Source: Clostridia bacterium
GTDB taxonomy: Bacteria > Bacillota_A > Clostridia > UBA1212 > UBA1255
Direction: 5' to 3'
NCBI GenBank assembly: GCA_017522515.1
Contig: JAFWZH010000250.1
Span: 1-64,000, forward strand
Length of the DNA stretch: 64,000 nucleotides
The position numbers were made by a program, and so were the translations under genes. Position 1 is the stretch's first letter. Each line of letters opens with the position of its first letter. A model generated the notes under the pieces. That model was not told where the DNA came from, searched no databases, and saw nothing but the letters and a program-made list of their open reading frames with translations. This document shows positions 55,814-64,000 of this stretch, in pieces.

Positions 55814-57535
55814 TTAGCAGAATTTTAAAATATCTTCGATTTCTCTTACAATCACTATGTATGCGTTATCATCAATCATTCTCAAGGATTTAATCATTTT
55901 ATCCTCAGGTATGGAAATGCAACCTGCGGAATATAGTGCTCCCGGTCTTGTGCAGTGCAAAAAAATAGCCGAGCCTTTACCTTTCACTGTTGGATTAACA
56001 TTATAGTTGACCATTACTGCATAATTGTATGAATACTTATAATCTATTAAATGCTCAGAAGCGTTGCTGTTCCACGACGAAGGCATTTCACTGCCTCTAA
56101 CATATTGATTATATGTATCTGAATATCTATCTCCGTCCCAATAATCATCTTCATCAACTTTTTTGTAATTTTTCTTTAATCCTCCCGGATTATCGTTAAT
56201 GCCAAAAAGCATTCCAAAAGAATAAACTCCCGAAGGTGTAGTCCCATTACCTTCCACTCGATTTACAGGATCTTCCACACCGCTTCTGCCTACGTATCCC
56301 TCTGTGTTAAAAACTTGCTTCCATTCGCTCCCACTTTTATTAAAGGCGTAAAAATCACATGCTGTAGTTTCTCCGTCTCTTTGTACTGTTAAAAAAAGAG
56401 TTTTAGCTTTTTCTGCAATATTTAATTTGGAAATAACAGATGAATAATCCCCACTGTATTTTGCTGCTTTTATTTCTTCAATACCCGACATTTTGTACCA
56501 ATCTCCCGGTTCACTATATTTTAAATCCACCTTTGAAACCATCTCATCATTTGCCTTATGTTGTGCATACGCTTCTTTAACTGCACTTTTGACAGTTTCT
56601 GAATTATCCCACGTAAAACATCCCTCGCACATTACCACATATGCATTATTATCATCGTGAATAACAGTTTTAGAATTAACTGCATTGCTGTTATTTCTTA
56701 ATGTCTCTGCAAATTCATAAAACAAACTATTTGTTTCGTTCATATATATCGTTATCTGCCCATTTGAAGAGCCTTCACTCTGTTTATCAGATTCCCCTCC
56801 AATTATATTGAGCATTTCCTCTACACTGTTTAATCTTGAACATAGATTTTCCGCTTCACGAGTTATTGATTGATTTGAAGAGGAAGATCCTCCGGGATTA
56901 AGCTTGTAAGAAATATATCTTAAGACTGCAAAATCATAAGCAGTTTTATTTTCGATATAGAAATTTTCTATTTCTGTTTGGTTCAAATCCTCTGAAAAAT
57001 ATTTATCAACAAGATCATTGCGACATTTTTCAGCCATTGATTCACACAGCCTTATATTAATGTATTCCTTAAAAGATATCCCAAAGAGTTCTTTTGAAAT
57101 AGCGTCCGAATTTTCTTCGCAAGACAGGTCAAGCGTATAATACTGCATTTTTAAATAATTCTCAGCATTTTTTTCAATTTCTGACTTTTCTGCTGCGTCA
57201 AGAAAATAATCACTGTTTATCGAAAAAAGTAACATTTTTTTAAGCTCTGTTGCTTTTATGAAAGCAGACTCCCTATCAGCATTTTTATAAAATTGATAGA
57301 CACACTCATACGCGTAAACATTACTTAAAAAATCGCCGAAAAGTTGCATGTTTTCATTATAATGTTCACCCTTTTGTGCCGGAGATGGCAAAGACGATTC
57401 CAACCCTGAAATCAAGCTGTTTGCACTGTTTGAAGCCGGCGGAATATTTTGTTTTTTACAACCCGGCAAGCAAAAAAGCAGGCATAATACCAAAATCATC
57501 ACTAACGACGCGGCACGCAAAAACCTATCTTTCAC
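55814..57535 (-). CDS. Lipoprotein L,D-transpeptidase with foldase-like middle region
   Basis: This 573-residue protein begins with a lipoprotein signal ending in LPGC at about residues 23-26. Residues 60-360 are helical and then parvulin-like in layout (an N-terminal helical domain with FKEYINIRL, a strand VLRYISYKL, an AYVVM strand), resembling PrsA/SurA foldases but degenerate. Residues 375-573 are a YkuD-type L,D-transpeptidase domain with His527 (FLHCTRPG) and the catalytic Cys539 in SAGCIS. Such enzymes make 3-3 crosslinks or attach proteins to peptidoglycan. The start is GTG behind GGGGGT. The transpeptidase call is firm, the foldase relation tentative. Confidence 0.85.
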   Translation of the reverse strand: MKDRFLRAASLVMILVLCLLFCLPGCKKQNIPPASNSANSLISGLESSLPSPAQKGEHYNENMQLFGDFLSNVYAYECVYQFYKNADRESAFIKATELKKMLLFSINSDYFLDAAEKSEIEKNAENYLKMQYYTLDLSCEENSDAISKELFGISFKEYINIRLCESMAEKCRNDLVDKYFSEDLNQTEIENFYIENKTAYDFAVLRYISYKLNPGGSSSSNQSITREAENLCSRLNSVEEMLNIIGGESDKQSEGSSNGQITIYMNETNSLFYEFAETLRNNSNAVNSKTVIHDDNNAYVVMCEGCFTWDNSETVKSAVKEAYAQHKANDEMVSKVDLKYSEPGDWYKMSGIEEIKAAKYSGDYSSVISKLNIAEKAKTLFLTVQRDGETTACDFYAFNKSGSEWKQVFNTEGYVGRSGVEDPVNRVEGNGTTPSGVYSFGMLFGINDNPGGLKKNYKKVDEDDYWDGDRYSDTYNQYVRGSEMPSSWNSNASEHLIDYKYSYNYAVMVNYNVNPTVKGKGSAIFLHCTRPGALYSAGCISIPEDKMIKSLRMIDDNAYIVIVREIEDILKFC

Positions 57536-57557
57536 AAAACATACCCCCGTTTAAATC

Positions 57558-58397
57558 TTAGTAATCAAACACAGAGAATTTCAAATTATATGTTATATTA
57601 TCAACAACGCTATTATATCTTGTAAACGCTGAATTGGTACCTTCAACAATGATTACATAATAGGCCATTGCGCGAGAAGCAACATACATCTCACCTGACA
57701 TTTTGATATCATTTTTAATGTAGGTGTAAGGGAGAATGCAATATTCAACAGAGTTGCCTTTATACTTTTCTGTCTCAGCATATTTGTATTCTATATTCTC
57801 ACTTTCTGCATTCTCATGGTCTTTTTTGAAATTTTCAAATAAATATTCGGATAAATCAGTCAAACTTACAGGGGCGGAATGTTTATCTGTCGTAGTCGTT
57901 CCTGTGGCTTCAGCGGCAGTTTCCGTATCAGTTTTGTTAGATGTGTTGATTTTGTCTGCCATATCCGCATACTCTTTATAGTAAATCTTCATCGTCAAAT
58001 CAGGATTTCTCTCCATCCCGGCTCTCGGATCTACTGTAGCAGAAGAGGTACTTCCGGAAACTGTAGGAGAAGGTGTTTTAGTCGCTGTACCACCTGTAGC
58101 AGATGGGGAACTTGTGATTTTTTTTAGCGGAAACAACTCAAGCACAAGGCCTTCTTCATCCATAAAAAAGCCATAAGAATCAGCACTTACATCCCAATCA
58201 TCAGGATAGAAGACGCGAAAGAAATATCTTGATGCATTATACATAGACTCGTACGGTTTAAACTCTTCTTCTTTGTTTTCTTCTTCAATTTTGAAGAAAC
58301 TTATAAAAGACACAACCAACACAACTGCCATAACAGCAGCAATCAAAAGTATAATTTTTTTCTTTTTTTGTATCCATAAGTTTTGTTTTGAACTCAT
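57558..58397 (-). CDS. Membrane-anchored extracytoplasmic protein, function unknown
   Basis: This is a 279-residue protein. A basic stretch and one membrane segment (about 14-36) anchor the rest outside. The exposed part starts with a strand-rich region (FFRVFYPDDWDVSAD near 58-72), has a Ser/Thr-rich linker near 95-130 and another Thr-rich stretch near 165-180, and ends in a small alpha/beta fold. The general look is of PsbP/DcrB-like envelope proteins, but I would not name it. The start at 58397 is backed by GGAG 8 bp upstream. It lies between argS and the L,D-transpeptidase gene, so an envelope role is likely. Confidence 0.75.
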   Translation of the reverse strand: MSSKQNLWIQKKKKIILLIAAVMAVVLVVSFISFFKIEEENKEEEFKPYESMYNASRYFFRVFYPDDWDVSADSYGFFMDEEGLVLELFPLKKITSSPSATGGTATKTPSPTVSGSTSSATVDPRAGMERNPDLTMKIYYKEYADMADKINTSNKTDTETAAEATGTTTTDKHSAPVSLTDLSEYLFENFKKDHENAESENIEYKYAETEKYKGNSVEYCILPYTYIKNDIKMSGEMYVASRAMAYYVIIVEGTNSAFTRYNSVVDNITYNLKFSVFDY

Positions 58398-58467
58398 ATT
58401 TTTTCTCCGCTTTTGTGTTTTACAGATATAACTTAGCACGACTTTTTCAAAAAAGCAACTGAATAAG

Positions 58468-60195
58468 TTACATTTTTTCTACGACACGTACTCCTATTAA
58501 ATACAATGCAGATTTTATACACACACAAGTAGCCTCTGTCAATTTAAGACGAGCATCTCTCAGCATCGGTTCAGACTTCATTATGTTACATGTATTGTAA
58601 AACTTGTTAAATAACTGAGCAAGATCTGTAACGTATCTTGTAACACAACAAGGTTCATTCTTGTTTGCAGCATCTTTTACAGCATCACCAAAGGAATTGA
58701 TAAGCTTAACTAATTCAAATTCATCATTTCCCTCAAGTAAAGATAAATCAGCCACAGAATAGTCGATTCCGCTCTCCTCTGCTTTTCTCAATACGCTTTT
58801 ACCTCTTGCGTAGGCATATTGTACGTAAGGTCCTGACTCTCCTTCAAAATCAAGTATGTCCTTCCATGTGAAAACGATGTCCTTTTCTCTTCCGTTTTTG
58901 AGGAATGAGTATAAAATTGCTCCCACACCAATCTTTTCAGAAACCTCATCTATATCCTCAATGTTTTTACTTGTAGCACTGTTTATAATTACTTCTTTTG
59001 TTTTCTCGATAGACTCGCGCAGTACATCCTCTAAAAATACAACATCTCCATGACGTGTTGACAAAACCTTATCAGGGAAGCGTACATAACCAAAGCCTAC
59101 GTGAACACAGTCTTTAGACCACTCATAGCCCATTTTGTCAAGCACAGAAAAAATCTGTTTAAAATGAAGTGCTTGCGGTGTACCCACAACGTAAATATTC
59201 TTATTAAAATCATACGTTCTTTTACGGTATATAGCAGCCGCCAAATCACGAGTTGCATATATTGTCGTACCATCGGATTTAAGTATGATGCAAGGCGGTA
59301 TATTTTCGTCATCAAAACGAACAACTTGTGCTCCGTCACTTTCTTCTAAAAGGTTCTTTTCTTTAAGAAGCTCCACAACTTCAGGCATTTTATCTGAATA
59401 GAAGCTTTCGCCTGCATAAGAATCAAATGATATATCAAGAAGTTTATATGTCTTATTAAACTCCTTTAAGCTGGCGTCCACGAAGAATTTCCATAACTTT
59501 GTAATTTCTTCGTCCCCGTCCTCCAACAATTTGAAATATGCTCTTGCTTCATCCTCTAACTCCGGGTGCTCCTCTGCTTCACTGTGAAACTTAACATATA
59601 TTTTAAGAAGCTCGTTAATAGGATCAGCCTCAATCGTTTCTGCATCACCCCAACGTTTATACGCACTGATAAGCTTACCAAATTGCGTTCCCCAGTCTCC
59701 GAGGTGATTGATTTTAACTGTATCATAACCCAAAAACGAATATATTCTCTCCAAGGAACTACCTAAGGCAGTTGTAACAAGGTGTCCTATATGGAATGGT
59801 TTTGCTATGTTAGGCGAAGAAAACTCCACAAGAACCTTTTTGCCCGCCCCTTCGTCTGACTTTCCGTAGTTTTCACCTTTTTCCAAAACGTCGTAAACAA
59901 CTTCTTCTGCCAATGCACCGCGCTTAAGATAAAAATTCAGATAACCGCCTACTGCAGCAACTTTTTGAAACAGCTTGCTGTTTTCTACGGCTTCTCCAAC
60001 TTTCTCGCACAATTCAGCAGCGATTGCAGGAGGAGCTTTTCGAAAAGTCTTCGCAAGTGTAAAACACGGAAAGGCCGCATCTCCCATATCAGGGTTAGGC
60101 GGAACTGCCATAAGACGTTCTGCCTGCTCTGCTGTCAACTGCGCTGAATCCATCACGGATGCTATTATTTCTGCCGCTGCTTTTTTATAATTCAT
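58468..60195 (-). CDS. argS: Arginyl-tRNA synthetase
   Basis: This 575-residue protein charges tRNA-Arg. The N-terminal additional domain is present. The class I motif HIGHL is near 128-132 within SSPNIAKPFHIGHL, the KMSKS equivalent is VLSTRHGD near 362-369, and the DALR anticodon domain is at the C-terminus. The length is normal. GAGGAG precedes the ATG. The gene lies 17 bp after leuS. Confidence 0.96.
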   Translation of the reverse strand: MNYKKAAAEIIASVMDSAQLTAEQAERLMAVPPNPDMGDAAFPCFTLAKTFRKAPPAIAAELCEKVGEAVENSKLFQKVAAVGGYLNFYLKRGALAEEVVYDVLEKGENYGKSDEGAGKKVLVEFSSPNIAKPFHIGHLVTTALGSSLERIYSFLGYDTVKINHLGDWGTQFGKLISAYKRWGDAETIEADPINELLKIYVKFHSEAEEHPELEDEARAYFKLLEDGDEEITKLWKFFVDASLKEFNKTYKLLDISFDSYAGESFYSDKMPEVVELLKEKNLLEESDGAQVVRFDDENIPPCIILKSDGTTIYATRDLAAAIYRKRTYDFNKNIYVVGTPQALHFKQIFSVLDKMGYEWSKDCVHVGFGYVRFPDKVLSTRHGDVVFLEDVLRESIEKTKEVIINSATSKNIEDIDEVSEKIGVGAILYSFLKNGREKDIVFTWKDILDFEGESGPYVQYAYARGKSVLRKAEESGIDYSVADLSLLEGNDEFELVKLINSFGDAVKDAANKNEPCCVTRYVTDLAQLFNKFYNTCNIMKSEPMLRDARLKLTEATCVCIKSALYLIGVRVVEKM

Positions 60196-60212
60196 CTGAA
60201 TTTCTCCTCTTT

Positions 60213-62648
60213 TTATACAACTATATTAACAATTCTTCCCGGAACAGCAATGACTTTGCGTATTGTCTTACCGCCTATAAGTGATTGTACATCGGCATTC
60301 TCAAGTGCAAACTTCTCTGTTTCTTCTTTGCCGTATTCGGAAGGTATCATGAGTTTCATTCTTACTTTGCCGCAAATCTGTATTGCTACCTCAACCTCAG
60401 CCTTAGCCATGGCTTTTTCGTCGTATGTGGGCCATTCGGATTTATAAATCGGCTTGTCTGAAAGCTTTTGAATCTGCCAAATTTCCTCTGTAATGTGAGG
60501 TGCTGCAGGATTCAAAAGTAACAACAAAGCACTAAGCTCTTCACGTGTAATTTTGCCATAAGCATAAATATCATTTACAAGTGACATCATAGCTGCTATG
60601 GCAGTATTAAATTTCATCTTTTCATAGTCCTCAGATACCTTTTTAATTGTAGTATGGACTGCCGGCTTAAGCTCATCAGACATACCTTCTTCGTCTGTAA
60701 GAATGTCTTGTAACTTCCACACTCTGTCAAGGAATCTGTAACATCCTCTTGCACCTTGTGTAGACCACGGAATAGCTTGGTCGAAAGCTCCCATAAACAT
60801 TTCGTACACACGGAATGCATCTGCACCGATTTCTGCTACTATATCATCGGGATTTATTACATTTCCTCTTGATTTCGACATTTTTTCGCCGTTTTCGCCT
60901 AAAATCATACCGTGAGATGTTCTCTTAATGTATGGCTCAGGGCAAGAAATTACACCTGCATCATAAAGGAATTTATGCCAAAATCTAGAATAAAGCAAGT
61001 GAAGTGTTGTATGCTCCATACCACCGTTATACCAGTCAACAGGCATCCAATAATCCATAGCTTCTTTAGAAATCATTTCCTCTGAATTCAACGGATCACA
61101 GTATCTTATAAAATACCAAGAAGAGCCTGCCCACTGAGGCATTGTATCTGTTTCTCTCTTAGCAGGAGCGCCGCATTTGGGACATGTTGTATTCACCCAT
61201 TCCGGTACATTTACCAAAGGTGACTCTCCACTGTCCGTTTGGACGTAATTCTCTATATCGGGAAGTTTAACGGGAAGATCCTTTTCCGGAACAGGAACCC
61301 AACCGCAATGTTCACAATAAACGAGCGGAATAGGCTCACCCCAATATCTCTGTCTGCTGAATACCCAGTCACGAAGTTTATAATTAACTTTTTTATGTCC
61401 GTATCCTTTGTCAGCCAACCACTCTATAATTGTCTTTTTAGCTTCGGCAACAGACAATCCGTCAAGGAATTGAGAATTTGTCATAATACCGTTTTCTATA
61501 TCTGTATAAGGAGCATTTTGAACGTCTCCGCCCTCAACTACTTCAATAATCGGAAGGCCGAATTTCTTAGCAAAAGCCCAGTCACGATCATCGTGTGCAG
61601 GCACCGCCATAATAGCTCCTGTACCGTAAGATATAAGAACGTAGTCAGAAATCCATACGGGTATTTCCTTACCGTTTACGGGATTTACAGCTGTAATACC
61701 CTTAAGCGGAACACCTGTCTTATCTTTTGCCATCTCAGTACGTTCAAAATCTGATTTTTTTGCTGCTTCTGCTTTATATGCAAGTACATCACTGTAGTTT
61801 TCGATTTTATCCTGTAATTTTTCTATAATAGGATGCTCCGGCGAAACAACCATATATGTGGCACCGAAAAGCGTATCGGGACGTGTAGTGTAAACAGTAA
61901 GTATTCCGTTGTCAATGTCAGCTGCCGCAGGAACTTTAAAATCTACCTCAGCACCCTCGCTTCTGCCTATCCAGTTACGTTGTTGTGTTTTTACTTTTTC
62001 TATAAAATCCACGCCGTCAAGACCGTCAAGAAGTTTTTGTGCGTAATCGGTAATTTTAAGCATCCATTGAGACTTTACTTTTCTTACTACTTCTCCTCCG
62101 CAACGCTCGCATACACCGTTTACAACTTCTTCGTTAGCAAGGCCTACTTTGCACTCTGTGCACCAGTTTATCGGAATTTCTGCTTTATAAGCAAGTCCTT
62201 TTTCAAATAATTTTAAGAAAATCCACTGTGTCCATTTATAGTAAGCAGGATCTGTTGTGTTTATTTCTTTTGACCAGTCAAAAGAAAAACCTATTTTCTT
62301 AAGCTGATTTTTAAAATGAGCAACATTCTTCTCTGTTACAATTGAAGGATGTACTTTATTTTTTATTGCAAAGTTTTCTGCAGGAAGACCAAAAGCATCC
62401 CAACCTATAGGAAAAATTACGTTGTAGCCTTCAAGTCTGCGTTTTCTTGCAATAATATCCATTGCTGTATTAGAACGAGGATGACCTACGTGAAGACCAT
62501 TTCCCGAAGGGTACGGGAACTCAATCAATCCATAAAATTTCTTTTTGCTTTTATCAATAACTGCTTCAAAAGCTTTATCTTCTTCCCAAATTTTTTGCCA
62601 TTTAGCTTCTATATCTGCCGGCCTATACTCATACATTTTTTCTTTCAT
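60213..62648 (-). CDS. leuS: Leucyl-tRNA synthetase
   Basis: This 811-residue protein charges tRNA-Leu. HIGH appears as [10 protein letters not shown] near 42-51, the zinc/knuckle cysteines in WCTECKVGL and CERCGGEVV near 155-180, the CP1 editing domain has [12 protein letters not shown] near 237-248, and KMSKS is at [10 protein letters not shown] near 570-579. The start at 62648 has AAGGAG with 9-bp spacing; an earlier ATG at 62657 abuts the site and is unlikely. No T-box leader is seen. Confidence 0.96.
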   Translation of the reverse strand: MKEKMYEYRPADIEAKWQKIWEEDKAFEAVIDKSKKKFYGLIEFPYPSGNGLHVGHPRSNTAMDIIARKRRLEGYNVIFPIGWDAFGLPAENFAIKNKVHPSIVTEKNVAHFKNQLKKIGFSFDWSKEINTTDPAYYKWTQWIFLKLFEKGLAYKAEIPINWCTECKVGLANEEVVNGVCERCGGEVVRKVKSQWMLKITDYAQKLLDGLDGVDFIEKVKTQQRNWIGRSEGAEVDFKVPAAADIDNGILTVYTTRPDTLFGATYMVVSPEHPIIEKLQDKIENYSDVLAYKAEAAKKSDFERTEMAKDKTGVPLKGITAVNPVNGKEIPVWISDYVLISYGTGAIMAVPAHDDRDWAFAKKFGLPIIEVVEGGDVQNAPYTDIENGIMTNSQFLDGLSVAEAKKTIIEWLADKGYGHKKVNYKLRDWVFSRQRYWGEPIPLVYCEHCGWVPVPEKDLPVKLPDIENYVQTDSGESPLVNVPEWVNTTCPKCGAPAKRETDTMPQWAGSSWYFIRYCDPLNSEEMISKEAMDYWMPVDWYNGGMEHTTLHLLYSRFWHKFLYDAGVISCPEPYIKRTSHGMILGENGEKMSKSRGNVINPDDIVAEIGADAFRVYEMFMGAFDQAIPWSTQGARGCYRFLDRVWKLQDILTDEEGMSDELKPAVHTTIKKVSEDYEKMKFNTAIAAMMSLVNDIYAYGKITREELSALLLLLNPAAPHITEEIWQIQKLSDKPIYKSEWPTYDEKAMAKAEVEVAIQICGKVRMKLMIPSEYGKEETEKFALENADVQSLIGGKTIRKVIAVPGRIVNIVV

Positions 62649-62666
62649 TACAAGCATCTCCTTAAT

Positions 62667-64000
62667 TTATATCTTTAAACTCTCTGTTCTCTCTGACAAA
62701 TCAATATATCCTTGTTTGCCGCCTACATTTTTATATGCAGGTCTGATAATTCTATTGCTGACAGCAAGCTCTTCAAGTCTATGCGCACTCCATCCTGCAA
62801 TTCTTGATATTGCAAAAATAGGAGTATACAGTTCTTTTGGAATGTTAAGCATAGTATACACTAAGCCGGAATAAAAATCCACGTTAGCACACATAACCTT
62901 TGAAGATTTTTTATATTCTTCAAAGGCAATCGGAGCCAACTCTTCAACTGTCTTATAGAATTCAAATTCATCAACCCATTCCTGTCCCATTGCATGTGCA
63001 AGTTCTTCTGCTTTACGCTTTAAAAGTTTTGCTCTCGGGTCAGATTTTGTGTAAACTGCGTGACCTATACCGTAAATAAGTCCTGATTTGTCATAAGCCT
63101 GTTTATCTAAAATTTTGATAAGATAGTCTTTTATCTGTCCTTTGTCCTGGGTGTCGGTGATATGATTTTTCATATCTTTTATCATCTCCATAACACAGTG
63201 ATTTGCACCGCCGTGTTTAGGACCTTTTAATGCACCGGTTGCGGCTGCCATAGCAGAATACGTATCTGTTCCCGTAGAGGTTACAACGTGAACTGTAAAA
63301 GTAGAGTTGTTTCCGCCGCCGTGTTCCGCATGTAAAACTAACGCAAGGTCAAGTGACTCTGCCTCAAGCTGCGTAAACTTACTGTCCGGGCGAATCATCT
63401 GCAAAAAGTTTTCTGATGTAGAAAGTCCTTTTTGAGGATTGTGAATATAAAGACTCTCGTCATAATAATAATGGCATCTTGTTTGATATGCATACGCTGC
63501 CATGGTGGGCATTTGAGCAAGCAGTCTTATACATTGGCGCATAACATTCTTATATGAAACATCGTCCGGATTTGGATCATATGAATAAGAAGCCAATATG
63601 CATCGTGCGAGCTTATTCATAATGTTTTTGCTGGGAGCCTTCATTATCATGTCCTCTGCAAAGCCCTCAGGAAGTCTCCTGTATTCGTCTAAAAGTGCTT
63701 TGAAATCACTAAGTTGCCTTGCTGTGGGTAAATTTCCTGTAATCAAAAGATATGCAGTTTCTTCAAAGCCACAACGGTTATCACGTTCAAAACCATTAGC
63801 CAAATCCTCTACACTTATTCCTCTGTACAAAAGTTTACCGTCGATAGGCACCTTCTCGTTTTCTTCGATGATATATGCACGTACATCACCAATACTTGTA
63901 AGACCTACAAGCACACCCGTATTGTCTGAATTTCTTAAACCGCGCTTTACGTTATATTTAGCATAAAGATCCGGGTCAAAGGCATCTTTTGCTACGGCTG
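62667..64000 (-). CDS. Citrate synthase (N-terminus off the window)
   Basis: The frame is open to the right edge, so the true start lies beyond 64000; codons before a GTG at 63914 still match the family (YAKYNVKRGLRNSD). Visible are about 444 residues. They include VLHAEHGGGNNSTF with the catalytic His of the HGGG loop, LKGPKHGGANH with the second His, and GIGHAVYTKSDPRA before the catalytic Asp region. It condenses oxaloacetate with acetyl-CoA. This long clostridial type is common in organisms with an incomplete citric acid cycle making glutamate. Confidence 0.94.
   Translation of the reverse strand, partial: AVAKDAFDPDLYAKYNVKRGLRNSDNTGVLVGLTSIGDVRAYIIEENEKVPIDGKLLYRGISVEDLANGFERDNRCGFEETAYLLITGNLPTARQLSDFKALLDEYRRLPEGFAEDMIMKAPSKNIMNKLARCILASYSYDPNPDDVSYKNVMRQCIRLLAQMPTMAAYAYQTRCHYYYDESLYIHNPQKGLSTSENFLQMIRPDSKFTQLEAESLDLALVLHAEHGGGNNSTFTVHVVTSTGTDTYSAMAAATGALKGPKHGGANHCVMEMIKDMKNHITDTQDKGQIKDYLIKILDKQAYDKSGLIYGIGHAVYTKSDPRAKLLKRKAEELAHAMGQEWVDEFEFYKTVEELAPIAFEEYKKSSKVMCANVDFYSGLVYTMLNIPKELYTPIFAISRIAGWSAHRLEELAVSNRIIRPAYKNVGGKQGYIDLSERTESLKI

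Noticed and set aside
62649..62666. T-box leader for leuS
   Set aside because: The gap to the upstream gene is only about 18 bp, too short for a T-box.

Overview
The window comes from a low-GC Gram-positive bacterium, most likely a member of the Clostridia. The evidence is the A/T-rich sequence, strong AGGAGG-type ribosome sites, occasional TTG and GTG starts, consensus sigma-A promoters, and Firmicutes-type housekeeping genes: dnaG-rpoD, rodA, lgt, feoB, clpB, a YfmF/YfmH-like peptidase pair, and a leuS-argS pair. I cannot assign a genus from sequence alone.

Region 1 (1-24.5 kb) is the unusual part. Nine genes lie on the minus strand with gaps of at most 87 bp or 1-base TAATG overlaps, and they look like one operon of more than 24 kb reading out of the left edge. 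It starts at a consensus promoter near 24.5 kb whose -35 box sits in a perfect-arm palindrome. In transcription order the genes encode: a secreted and membrane-anchored von Willebrand A protein; two large tubulin/FtsZ-like proteins, the second with eroded glycine motifs; a coiled-coil protein with two membrane segments; a 1957-residue membrane protein that combines a degenerate superfamily-2 helicase-like core, a four-cysteine zinc knuckle and an intact Cys-His-Asp transglutaminase-like domain; a membrane protein with Rossmann (RCK-like) domains and a C-terminal RyR domain; a TIR-leucine-rich-repeat protein; an SLC13-type permease; and a double-TIR Sel1/TPR protein. I infer a membrane-tethered cytoskeletal surveillance or conflict system with TIR proteins as likely NAD-directed effectors. 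No function is proven by the sequence. It is the best candidate here for an undescribed system.

Region 2 (24.7-34.6 kb) is mixed. It holds a flavin-binding PNPOx-like protein, tRNA-Glu(CTC) with a textbook promoter and terminator, two paralogous ECF-type sigma factors with very long C-terminal extensions, a Phd/YefM antitoxin next to a broken ParE/RelE toxin, an MBL-fold hydrolase, an Lrp regulator coupled to an aminotransferase, and a GH78-like alpha-L-rhamnosidase.

Region 3 (34.6-64 kb) is core chromosome, nearly all on the minus strand. It carries metK, a DppA-type aminopeptidase, rRNA-modifying enzymes, a ribbon-helix-helix protein coupled to clpB under a promoter with a candidate operator, ydcF-rodA-lgt, the YfmH peptidase, an in-frame ribF-yfmF fusion, feoB, rpoD, dnaG, a lipoprotein L,D-transpeptidase with a foldase-like middle, argS, leuS and a citrate synthase cut by the right edge.
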